Shown here: one piece after another, positions 1 to 6,277 of the stretch
How the letters are laid out: each line of letters begins with the position of its first letter
How positions within the stretch are numbered: position 1 is the stretch's first letter
From: Bacteroidales bacterium
Lineage (GTDB): Bacteria > Bacteroidota > Bacteroidia > Bacteroidales > F082
NCBI GenBank assembly: GCA_020853175.1
Contig: JADYZK010000122.1
Coordinates: 1-7,498, forward strand
DNA: 7,498 nt
Direction: 5' to 3'
Translations under genes and position numbers: made by a program
The notes under the pieces: model-generated
Databases searched by the model: none
The model's input: the letters and a program-made list of their open reading frames with translations, nothing else
Told to the model about the DNA's origin: nothing

Positions 1-2
1 GG

Positions 3-1277
3 TTTATGGGCGGCAGAAGAAAACCATATATTATTATTGGTGGCCTGTTGGGTGCTGCCATGTTACTGGTATTGCCTCAACTCAGTTTCATCAGCAACTT
101 TACAGGTGCTACTATTTTTGTTGTGGCAATTGTGGTGTCTTTGTTGTTAGACATGAGCATCAATGTAACCTTCAATCCTGCAAGAGCGATCATTGCAGAT
201 GTAACAACGCCGGGTATTGAACGCACCAAAGGTTTTTCCTGGATGCAGGTAGTTAGTGGTACATTTGGCATTGCGGCCTATTTTGTATCAGTTGTATTTG
301 GCAATATGGCTTTGATTTATACAGCAGCGGTTATTGTATTACTGTTCTCCATCATTCCTGTTTTGTTTGTACAGGAGCCGAGGGTGCTACAAATAGAAAA
401 AACCGATGTTGAACAAGTAACACCCAATTCATCATTTGTTGATGGCATTACCATCCTGTTTCCATTGTATGGCTTTATCGCCTTTGGACTTTTTGTCGTA
501 ATCAATAAGATGCTGCTAAACGGAGCGTGGGACAATTTACAAACGAATTTCATGTACATCTGCTTACTCGTTACCCTTTTGCTTGGCGCATTTACCATAT
601 GGAAAGGAAAACAGCAACCATCTGATACCAATGATTTTCAAAAAATACTACTGGCGCATTCATTTTCATGGCTGGGCATACAAAGCATGTTTGTAATGAG
701 TTATTTTTTTATTAAAGAAAAAATGATGCCCGGTATTGATGTTTCCACAGCATGGGCAAATGGTTTTTCTAAACTAGTTTCCGGAGCCGAACTTACAATA
801 GAAAGCACAGCAGGTAATATACTTTCACTTGGTTTTTTATTGCTCAATTTTGTAGGCGCATTTCTGCCGGTATTACTGCTTGAACCGCTCAGTAAAAGGA
901 AAGGAAAAGTAAAAGTTTACCGGACAGCCATTGCATGCATGGTATTGGGCTACTTTATTTTATACATTGGCGGCCAGCACGAAATTATTTTTTATCTCGG
1001 AATGATTATCTGCGGCATTGGATGGTCGGCCGTTATTTCTATAGTATTTGCCATTATGACGGAGAAAGTAAATGTGCGTAAAATGGGGATGTTTATGGGG
1101 TTGTTTAATTTTAGTGTTGTTTTACCTGCCATGATGACACCCGGCGTATCAAAGTTGGTGAATGATGCAGGAGACTACTCCTCCTTGTTCCTCGTTATTA
1201 CCATTTGCTTACTGGTTTCGTTTGTATGCTGGTTGTTTGTGAATGATGCGCCAGCACAAAACATTGAACCAGCATGA
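3..1277 (+). CDS. MFS sugar transporter, SLC45/GPH-like (5'-truncated by window edge)
   Basis: Inner-membrane secondary transporter, most likely an alpha-glucoside or malto-oligosaccharide importer driven by a cation gradient; the substrate is inferred from the two GH13 genes that follow. The visible part has about 424 residues and opens inside the TM2-TM3 cytoplasmic loop with GGRRKPY, the end of the MFS motif A, so the first two membrane helices and the true start lie outside the window. Counting from the Met at position 6, residues 57-77 (NPARAIIAD...ERTKGF) match the signature that SLC45/GPH-type sugar transporters carry around TM4-5. Roughly ten hydrophobic helices follow, with a basic central loop near residues 197-205 and a second short basic loop (SKRKGKVK) between later helices. 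It ends with TGA at 1275-1277, 28 bp before the next gene, which suggests one operon. Family is confident; exact sugar is inference. Confidence 0.88.
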   Translation, partial: FMGGRRKPYIIIGGLLGAAMLLVLPQLSFISNFTGATIFVVAIVVSLLLDMSINVTFNPARAIIADVTTPGIERTKGFSWMQVVSGTFGIAAYFVSVVFGNMALIYTAAVIVLLFSIIPVLFVQEPRVLQIEKTDVEQVTPNSSFVDGITILFPLYGFIAFGLFVVINKMLLNGAWDNLQTNFMYICLLVTLLLGAFTIWKGKQQPSDTNDFQKILLAHSFSWLGIQSMFVMSYFFIKEKMMPGIDVSTAWANGFSKLVSGAELTIESTAGNILSLGFLLLNFVGAFLPVLLLEPLSKRKGKVKVYRTAIACMVLGYFILYIGGQHEIIFYLGMIICGIGWSAVISIVFAIMTEKVNVRKMGMFMGLFNFSVVLPAMMTPGVSKLVNDAGDYSSLFLVITICLLVSFVCWLFVNDAPAQNIEPA

Positions 1278-1305
1278 TTGTACATTTTTTAAAACCATAG
1301 AATGT

Positions 1306-2988
1306 ATGCAACATTATAATGACAGACAATGGTGGAAAGAGGTGGTGGTATACCAGATTTACCCCAGAAGTTTTAAGGATAGCGATGGGGATGGTATAGG
1401 TGATTTAAAAGGCATCGTGGAAAAACTGGACTATATAAAAAGTTTGGGGGTTGATGTCGTATGGCTGAACCCGGTTTATGAATCGCCCAACGATGATATG
1501 GGCTATGATATATCTGATTACAGGGCCATTATGCAGCAGTTTGGAACCATGGATGATTTTGATACGCTGCTCAAAGGTTTGCATGACAGAGGCATAAGGC
1601 TGATGATGGATTTGGTTGTAAACCATACCAGTGATGAACATTACTGGTTTAAAGAAAGTAAAAAATCGAGAGACCACCCGTACCGTAATTATTATCATTG
1701 GTGGGATGCAGAAAAAGGCAAGCCACCCTATCGCTGGAGTATATTTGATAAAGAGAGTAACGCCTGGAAATATGATGCCCATACGAACAGTTACTACTTC
1801 CATATTTTTAGTGAGAAGCAGCCCGATCTGAATTGGGAAAACCCACAAGTAAGAAGAGAGGTGTATGATATGATGAAATGGTGGATGGATAAAGGTGTAG
1901 ATGGCTTTCGGCTGGATGTTATCACCTGTATTTCAAAAGATATTTCATTTCCTTCGCTACCTGAACATATGCCTGTTGGCGATTGGTTCCCCTATTATGC
2001 AAAAGGGCCCAACCTGCATGCCTACTTACAAGAAATGCACAGGGAAGTATTTTCAAAATACGATTGCATGAATGTAGGTGAAGCATCAGGTGTAAACATC
2101 AATGATGCATTGCTCTTTGTTGATGAAGACCGCAACGAGCTTCAAACTTTTTATCATTTTGAACATACAGGGTTTGGCATCAGTAAAGAGAATTTCATGT
2201 ATGCTGACGACGACAACAGAGATTTGACTGAATGGAAAAAGGTTTTTCGCAATTGGGATCAGGTGTTTGCTGAAAAAGGCTGGGGTACTATTTACCTGGG
2301 CAATCATGATATGAGCCGGATGACAAGCCGTTTTGGAAACGACAGTATTCAATTCAGGGAACTATCAGCAAAAATGTTGCATACTTTTTTGTTGAGCATG
2401 AGGGCTACACCTTATATCTACAACGGTGATGAAATTGGTATGGTAAATACCAACCACACCAACATAGCGCATTACCAGGACATCTATACTATCAACTATT
2501 ACAATCAACTAAAACAAAAAGGAGAAGATTACCAGGGGTTTTTAAATTCCCATTCCAAAATAAGCAGGGATAATGGAAGGACTCCTTTACAATGGGATGA
2601 TACCTGGCAGGCAGGCTTTACAACAGGCAATCCATGGCTTGCCCTCCATGAAAATTACCAAACGCTGAATGTAGCAGAACAGGAAAGTCGCCCTGATTCT
2701 GTATTGCATTATTTCAGGACGATGATGCAATTGCGGAAAAACCATATAACACTCATATATGGAACCTTTGAACTGGTTGATGAATGCAATAAACAATTGT
2801 TTGCTTACATTAGGCATTCAGACCATCAGAAACTATTGGTAGTTCTTAATTTTTCTGAAGAACAAGCTTTGTTAGATACTGAAATTGATCTGGCCAACAG
2901 CAATATTCTGATCAGCAATTACGAGGACCCCTCCCGTAATAAATGGTATAAGCCTTTTGAAGCAGTGATTTATGAAATTAAGCATTAA
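1306..2988 (+). CDS. GH13 alpha-glucosidase, oligo-1,6-glucosidase type
   Basis: Cytoplasmic retaining glycoside hydrolase of family 13, 560 residues, the usual length for oligo-1,6-glucosidase and related enzymes. No signal peptide is seen. Numbered from the ATG at 1306: metal-binding loop D25-S-D-G-D-G-I-G-D33; region I D102-LVV-N106-H107; QPDLNW at 172-177; nucleophile D204 in GFRLDV; acid/base E259 in NVGEAS; transition-state stabiliser D335 in GNHD. The beta-barrel is followed by a C-terminal beta domain. Val205 after the nucleophile is, in this family, associated with preference for alpha-1,6 bonds (Ala or Thr goes with alpha-1,4), so isomaltose or panose-like substrates are likely; trehalose-6-phosphate hydrolase is a close alternative. 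An upstream ATG at 1243 would overlap the transporter gene, but family similarity begins at WWKEVVVYQIYPRSF, directly after the 1306 start. There is no Shine-Dalgarno; the leader is A/T-rich. Confidence 0.9.
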   Translation: MQHYNDRQWWKEVVVYQIYPRSFKDSDGDGIGDLKGIVEKLDYIKSLGVDVVWLNPVYESPNDDMGYDISDYRAIMQQFGTMDDFDTLLKGLHDRGIRLMMDLVVNHTSDEHYWFKESKKSRDHPYRNYYHWWDAEKGKPPYRWSIFDKESNAWKYDAHTNSYYFHIFSEKQPDLNWENPQVRREVYDMMKWWMDKGVDGFRLDVITCISKDISFPSLPEHMPVGDWFPYYAKGPNLHAYLQEMHREVFSKYDCMNVGEASGVNINDALLFVDEDRNELQTFYHFEHTGFGISKENFMYADDDNRDLTEWKKVFRNWDQVFAEKGWGTIYLGNHDMSRMTSRFGNDSIQFRELSAKMLHTFLLSMRATPYIYNGDEIGMVNTNHTNIAHYQDIYTINYYNQLKQKGEDYQGFLNSHSKISRDNGRTPLQWDDTWQAGFTTGNPWLALHENYQTLNVAEQESRPDSVLHYFRTMMQLRKNHITLIYGTFELVDECNKQLFAYIRHSDHQKLLVVLNFSEEQALLDTEIDLANSNILISNYEDPSRNKWYKPFEAVIYEIKH

Positions 2989-2998
2989 ACTCGTAAAC

Positions 2999-3940
2999 AT
3001 GAATACAAAAATAATTGCAGCCTTCCTGCTGCTCATGAGCAGCATTACAAGCCTTGCGCAGAACAAGTCAACAGAGACTAAAGGTGAAATCATCTATCAT
3101 GTTTTTCAGCGTAGTTTTTATGATGGGAATGGCGATAAGCAGGGAGACCTGAATGGTTTGAAGCAAAAATTACCCTATCTACAAGACTTGGGTATTACTT
3201 CTATTCTGCTGCTGCCCTTATACGATGCAGATTGCTACCACAACTATTTTGCAAATGATTTTGAAAAAATAGATGCCGAGTTTGGTACAATGCAGGATTA
3301 TATTTCGCTTGTAAAAGAAATTCATAAACGGGGGATGAAAGTGTACATGGATATGGAAACACAGTATGTAGCAGAAAAGCATGCATGGTGGAAAGATGCT
3401 GTGGGTAATCTCAAATCGCCATACAGCGATTATATTTTATTTGAGGATGCCCAACATTTGGTTCCATCAACCATGGTATTTGATTTGCGGCATTTAAATA
3501 GTTACGATGGCACATTTATAAAAGTTACAACAGTTAACCTGCGCAACAAGCATGTACTGGAGTATAATAAAAAATTGTTTTCCTTTTTTGTTGACCCCAA
3601 CAAGGATGGAAAGTTTGATGACGGCGTAGACGGTTTTAGATTGGACCATGCCATGGATAATTTAGACGGGAAGCCGGCACTCACTGATTTATTTATCCAT
3701 TTCTGGAAACCTTTGCTGAAGCATTTAAAAAAGATCAATCCAAAACTTAAAAATGTAGCAGAACAGTCTAACTGGAAAGATTATGGCTTTGACTACTTTA
3801 AAAATACTGATGTGGACAGGATGTTTGGCTTTGGTTTGCAGCAGGCAATTATTTCATTTGATAAACAACAGTTAATACAAAATGCAGATACGATTTTAGC
3901 AAAATGCCCCGCCGGAAAAGAGCAAATCATTTTTCTGTAA
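2999..3940 (+). CDS. N-terminal part of GH13 alpha-amylase-like protein, with signal peptide
   Basis: The first 313 residues of the split enzyme. The start at 2999, 10 bp after the glucosidase stop, is chosen because MNTKIIAAFLLLMSSITSLAQ is a textbook Sec signal peptide (lysine, hydrophobic core, small residues, probable cleavage SLA/Q). The barrel begins at IIYHVFQRSFYDGNGD. Region I is unusual: MDMETQYVAEKH keeps the first Asp but has Gln-Tyr where most GH13 enzymes have Asn-His. Nucleophile D216 lies in GFRLDHA and acid/base E255 in NVAEQS. A calcium-loop-like DPNKDGKFDDG stretch precedes the nucleophile. The fragment stops before the third catalytic Asp and the last barrel strands, so alone it should be inactive. 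A downstream partner that completes it in trans is not known for this family. Confidence 0.75.
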   Translation: MNTKIIAAFLLLMSSITSLAQNKSTETKGEIIYHVFQRSFYDGNGDKQGDLNGLKQKLPYLQDLGITSILLLPLYDADCYHNYFANDFEKIDAEFGTMQDYISLVKEIHKRGMKVYMDMETQYVAEKHAWWKDAVGNLKSPYSDYILFEDAQHLVPSTMVFDLRHLNSYDGTFIKVTTVNLRNKHVLEYNKKLFSFFVDPNKDGKFDDGVDGFRLDHAMDNLDGKPALTDLFIHFWKPLLKHLKKINPKLKNVAEQSNWKDYGFDYFKNTDVDRMFGFGLQQAIISFDKQQLIQNADTILAKCPAGKEQIIFL

Positions 3941-3949
3941 AATCATGAT

Positions 3950-4543
3950 ATGGACAGGTTTGCTTCTTTGGAGCCAAACATTGAAAAGCAAAAGGTGGCT
4001 GCTGCCTTAATGTTGCTTATTGGTGGCGTTCCGTCCATTTATTATGGTCAGGAAATTGGCATGCAGGGAAAGATTGGTAATTGGGGAAATACAGATGGTA
4101 ATGATATACCACGCCGTGCGGCATTTGATTGGTATACTTCTGCTACAGGAAAGGGAATGGCAACATGGTACGAAGGTACTGGTGGTTGGTGGGATAATAA
4201 CCTGCTTACACCTAATGACGGGATTTCTGCAGAAGAACAATTAAACAACGACAGCTCATTGTTTAATTATTATAAAAGAGTAATCCGCCTCAAACAAATG
4301 CATCCGGCATTGGCTAAGGGAGCATACCAAAATGCCATAAATGATAACGACAATATATTTAGTTTTTATAGAAGCAATAAAAACAGGAAAGCATTAGTGG
4401 CTGTAAATCTTTCGGGTGAAGTACAAACAACCAGGTTTAAAGATGTATATAAAAACGATACGCTTTTGTTTGGAAACAGCAAGCTATATCAAAATACCAT
4501 TCAGTTGAAGCCTTATGATGTGGTGGTGTTTGAAATAAAATAA
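3950..4543 (+). CDS. C-terminal part of the split GH13 enzyme
   Basis: The 197 residues after the internal stop, beginning at the first Met after the break; the Asn-His-Asp motif lies just upstream at 3941-3949, so the natural protein reads through from the N-terminal part. GGVPSIYYGQEIGM is the conserved last-barrel-strand motif of GH13, and IPRRAAFDW is the typical loop that follows. From about residue 90 the chain continues into a beta-sandwich C-terminal domain (...LFNYYKRVIRLKQMHPAL..., then short strands ending VVVFEIK). There is no start signal, signal peptide or leader of its own, so independent expression is doubtful. The reading frame ends at TAA 4541-4543 and overlaps a small hairpin. 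Confidence 0.7.
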   Translation: MDRFASLEPNIEKQKVAAALMLLIGGVPSIYYGQEIGMQGKIGNWGNTDGNDIPRRAAFDWYTSATGKGMATWYEGTGGWWDNNLLTPNDGISAEEQLNNDSSLFNYYKRVIRLKQMHPALAKGAYQNAINDNDNIFSFYRSNKNRKALVAVNLSGEVQTTRFKDVYKNDTLLFGNSKLYQNTIQLKPYDVVVFEIK

Positions 4544-4555
4544 AGCACCCGCTTT
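4542..4555. terminator. Possible weak bidirectional terminator hairpin
   Basis: AAAGC-accc-GCTTT forms a 5-bp stem with a 4-base loop overlapping the stop of the GH13 gene. On the - strand it is followed by ATTTTATTT, a fair T-rich tail, which fits ending transcription of the - strand ORF at 4583-4981. On the + strand the tail is poor, although a T6 run appears about 22 bp later. The stem is short, so this is tentative. Confidence 0.3.
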
Positions 4556-4582
4556 TGGTAATACCTTGTTAGCTGCTGTTTT

Positions 4583-4981
4583 TTATCTGTCCACTTGAGA
4601 GTATATTTTATGAACATCTGCAAATTCATAAATTTGTTTCCAATATTCATTTAAGTTTTTTGGCCTTTGTCTCCAATCAGGGTCAGGCATGTTTTCAACA
4701 GCTGAAAGCCAATTTTTTTCGTTTAGAAAAAGTGTGTCAACAGTGCAACCGTGAAGATTACTTAATGAGTTTAGAAAAATATAGCCATCATAAATATCTG
4801 AAAGATTGAAATTGGCATAGCCCATAGAATAATAACTACTGTCTTTGAGCAGTCCCAACGGTGTTGTCGCTCCGCCCCAGCAGGTGTTCCTACTTTTCAA
4901 ACCGCCCTCGTATCCGTTTAAGTGAATTATCGTCCAATACGTTGGCCGCAGGTCGGATACACTGCGGCGGCGTTGCGCTTG
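4583..4981 (-). pseudogene. Start-less ORF, C-terminal part of an unrecognised protein
   Basis: The frame is open from a stop at 4982-4984 to TAA at 4583-4585, with no ATG or GTG near its upstream end. The first possible start is TTG at 4898-4900 (105 aa) and the first ATG is at 4823-4825. From about 4940 downward the residues look like genuine protein: YWTIIHLNGYEGG, then WGGATTPLGLLKD, YANFNLSDIYDGYIFL, and a tail rich in Trp and Asp (NMPDPDWRQRP). Residues encoded by 4941-4981 (QAQRRRSVSDLRPT) are low-complexity and fall inside the adjacent GC-rich repeat segment, so the real gene was probably cut there and has lost its N-terminus. I do not recognise the family; no membrane segment or catalytic motif is evident. 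It converges with the GH13 gene. A very small intact gene from the TTG remains possible. Confidence 0.5.
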
Positions 4982-5028
4982 TCAGCGTGGGAAGGGGAAG
5001 ACCTGCGGGGCGGAAAAAAAACCAATAC
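4934..5028. repeat. GC-rich nested inverted-repeat element with flanking 7-bp direct repeat
   Basis: CCGCAGGTC (4946-4954) and GACCTGCGG (5000-5008) are perfect 9-bp inverted repeats 45 bp apart. The left arm can instead pair locally: GCCGCAG (4945-4951) with CTGCGGC (4962-4968), a 7-bp stem with a 10-base loop. CCAATAC occurs at 4934-4940 and again at 5022-5028, like a short target duplication around an 81-bp insert. The segment is far richer in G+C than the DNA to its left and lies where the start-less ORF loses its conserved sequence. It may be a small non-autonomous element or dispersed intergenic repeat. An integron attC site was considered but the core sites do not match well. Confidence 0.45.
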
Positions 5029-5041
5029 ACCACCGGTTTTT
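5014..5041 (-). terminator. Candidate terminator after the OmdA-family gene
   Basis: On the - strand AAAAACC (5041-5035) pairs with GGTTTTT (5023-5017), with an 11-base loop, and the T run continues to eight. It lies about 70 bp downstream of the OmdA-family stop, the last gene of the - strand cassette. The stem is mostly A-T, hence the low confidence. Confidence 0.35.
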
Positions 5042-5109
5042 GAATTAACGGAAAGCAAGTGGCCTAAATACTTTTGTTATGAACCCGGACTTCATTTCGT
5101 GTATAATTT

Positions 5110-5703
5110 CTAGGGTTGTTGTTTTCTTACTAAAAACTGGATCGGCTTCTCCTTTTTAGCAGAACACTCAACGATTTCAGCAATACGCTTTTGCCTGGTC
5201 TCCGGTCGCCTGGCAAGCACGAGCCATTGCAAAGCTGACTTCCGGGTAGTTTTGCTCAAGCCCGCAAAGAAATCGCCCGACCCGGGTTGGGTTGCGAACG
5301 CCGCTGCCAAATCATTTGGGACAATGAGTTCCTCCACCGCATCCAGGATTTCCCATGAACCGTCTTGTTTGGCTCGCTCGATGGGTTCCAGCCCAGCCCC
5401 GGTCATCAAACCCTCGGCGATGAGCCGCTGGACTTTTGTTTTGTTGATTTTTGACCAGGTACTGCCGGGTTTCCGTTGACAGAAAAACTGCCTGCGCTTT
5501 TGATGATCAATGGGTTTGACCTGGCTGTCTATCCAGCCAAAGCAAAGTGCCTCGTCCACCGCTTCGCTCCAGGAAATAGTAGGGATGCCCGTACTCGCCT
5601 TGTAGATAATGAGCCAAACGGATTTTCTGGAGCGGTGGTTTTCTTCCAGCCACTGCCTCCATTCCTGTCGGTTTGCCGGGTAAAATGAGTCTGGTATTTC
5701 CAT
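5110..5703 (-). CDS. YdeI/OmpD-associated (OmdA) family protein
   Basis: Soluble cytoplasmic protein of 197 residues in the YdeI/OmpD-associated family (bacteriocin-protection, PF13376 at the C-terminus). Family members are named from work in enterobacteria on peptide and stress resistance, but the biochemical activity is unknown. Features seen: F7-YPANRQEWRQWL near the N-terminus; SWSEAVDEALCFGWIDS at 44-60, the most conserved block; FFCQRKPGSTWSK at 73-85; and a C-terminal domain from about residue 130 (PNDLAAAF..., FAGLSKTTRKSALQWL, RRPETRQKRI) with a basic tail. The ATG at 5701-5703 is preferred; a GTG at 5733 would add ten non-conserved residues and run into the inverted repeat upstream. 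It is last in a - strand cassette after DUF1761, 77 bp away, with a hairpin between, so it may have its own transcript. Its TAG stop lies inside a CTAG that is also a stop on the + strand. Confidence 0.88.
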   Translation of the reverse strand: MEIPDSFYPANRQEWRQWLEENHRSRKSVWLIIYKASTGIPTISWSEAVDEALCFGWIDSQVKPIDHQKRRQFFCQRKPGSTWSKINKTKVQRLIAEGLMTGAGLEPIERAKQDGSWEILDAVEELIVPNDLAAAFATQPGSGDFFAGLSKTTRKSALQWLVLARRPETRQKRIAEIVECSAKKEKPIQFLVRKQQP

Positions 5704-5716
5704 TTCAACAAAATTG

Positions 5717-5755
5717 AACCACAGGCATGTCACAAAACGACCAATGCCTGTGGTT
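5717..5755. terminator. Perfect 12-bp inverted repeat between DUF1761 and OmdA genes
   Basis: AACCACAGGCAT (5717-5728) and ATGCCTGTGGTT (5744-5755) are perfectly complementary with a 15-base loop. On the - strand the hairpin follows the DUF1761 stop by about 25 bp and is followed by CAATTTTGTT, a T-rich but interrupted tail, so an intrinsic terminator or attenuator is the simplest reading. It also sits 14 bp upstream of the OmdA-family ATG, so an operator or leader structure for that gene is an alternative. Confidence 0.55.
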
Positions 5756-5780
5756 TTGAATGATATGATTGATCAGGTGC

Positions 5781-6197
5781 CTATTTCATCGCCACCAAAA
5801 TACCGCACACGAGCAAAATACCCACGAGGTGGTATGCCCCAACCAGTATCCCGTAATAAATCGGGCGGGGCATATTTGGGTTGATGGCAATATTGATGGT
5901 GTTCGCAACCAAATAGCCCAAACCTACAATTGCCCCGAATTCAAAGGCTTTCCCATAGGTTTCTATACTCAGAGCCTGCATCAACATGGCGCTGGTAACG
6001 GTGATAAAAAAAGAGCAAACCATCGGACCGAAGATGAATATCGGAGCGGGTTTTTCTGGCAAAGCCCCCTCTTTTCCCAATGAAATGGCGTATTGTTTTT
6101 TGAAAAGCAAGGTGAACCAAAGCGCTCCGAAGACGCTGTAAACGGCAAATGCTGCCAAAACCGCCGACAAACTGATTTGTGAAAATGTGCTGAACAT
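5781..6197 (-). CDS. DUF1761 family integral membrane protein
   Basis: Small inner-membrane protein of 138 residues with four predicted helices: about residues 9-32, 51-73, 83-103 and 113-135. The N-terminal helix carries the family's aromatic motif, FGALWFTLLFKKQY near residues 23-36, where most DUF1761 proteins have a similar G-x-x-WF-x-x-LF run. A Gly/Asn-rich stretch (GLGYLVANTINIAINP) marks the third helix and following loop. No function is established for the family. The ATG at 6195-6197 is chosen because the membrane protein starts directly there; extending to 6245 would add a basic non-conserved leader crossing the putative promoter. It lies 80 bp downstream of the WYL regulator on the same strand, with a palindromic operator candidate in the gap, so regulation by that protein is likely but not shown. 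Confidence 0.85.
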   Translation of the reverse strand: MFSTFSQISLSAVLAAFAVYSVFGALWFTLLFKKQYAISLGKEGALPEKPAPIFIFGPMVCSFFITVTSAMLMQALSIETYGKAFEFGAIVGLGYLVANTINIAINPNMPRPIYYGILVGAYHLVGILLVCGILVAMK

Positions 6198-6228
6198 GCG
6201 TTTTCCTTTTAGTGAAAAAATGATGCTG

Positions 6229-6263
6229 CAAAAATCCGGCGGCACTTTGACAGCCCTATGTCA
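6229..6263 (-). promoter_or_regulatory. Candidate operator plus -7 box in front of the DUF1761 gene
   Basis: TGACA (6248-6252) and TGTCA (6259-6263) form a symmetric palindrome with a 6-base spacer. Reading toward the gene, GATTTTTG (6236-6229) follows, one mismatch from the Bacteroidota -7 box TAnnTTTG, and would give a leader of about 25 bases. The palindrome covers the place where a -33 element should be, and no clear -33 element is visible, which suits a site bound by the regulator encoded immediately upstream. Binding is inference. Confidence 0.45.
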
Positions 6264-6277
6264 GGGGTGGAAAGCGG

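Larger units (their letters stand above)
2999..4543 (+). pseudogene. Exported GH13 alpha-amylase-like enzyme interrupted by an in-frame TAA
   Basis: The two open segments 2999-3940 and 3950-4543 are in the same reading frame and together form one GH13 enzyme of 514 codons including both stops. The only break is TAA at 3938-3940, directly before AAT-CAT-GAT (Asn-His-Asp, GH13 region IV); with a sense codon there the text would read ...IIFL-x-NHDMDRF. GAA (Glu) or CAA (Gln) to TAA needs one base change. No indel is needed and the frame stays clean for about 200 codons downstream, so the lesion is recent or is a base-call error. Both neighbouring genes and this gene itself end in normal stops (TAA or TGA), so code reassignment is unlikely. 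The protein would have been periplasmic or surface-exposed and would supply oligosaccharides to the transporter and glucosidase encoded just upstream. The alternative start at 2972 overlaps the preceding gene by 17 bp. Confidence 0.85.

Noticed and set aside
1243..1305. Upstream ATG for the alpha-glucosidase, overlapping the transporter gene
   Set aside because: The 21 extra residues have no family character; conserved sequence begins just after the ATG at 1306.
1405..1848. 147-codon - strand open frame inside the alpha-glucosidase
   Set aside because: It is antisense to the catalytic barrel and its residues reflect the complement of conserved GH13 codons.
3938..3940. Stop-codon reassignment or recoding at TAA
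   Set aside because: The upstream glucosidase and this gene itself end in TAA, and no recoding element is apparent; a point mutation or sequence error is simpler.
4566..5013. Integron gene cassette with attC sites
   Set aside because: GTTGGCC and AGCTAAC only partly match the GTTRRRY and RYYYAAC cores, the two are not arranged as a folded attC, and no integrase is present.
5252..6083. + strand open frames opposite the OmdA and DUF1761 genes
   Set aside because: They lie antisense to two well-supported genes and show no family features.
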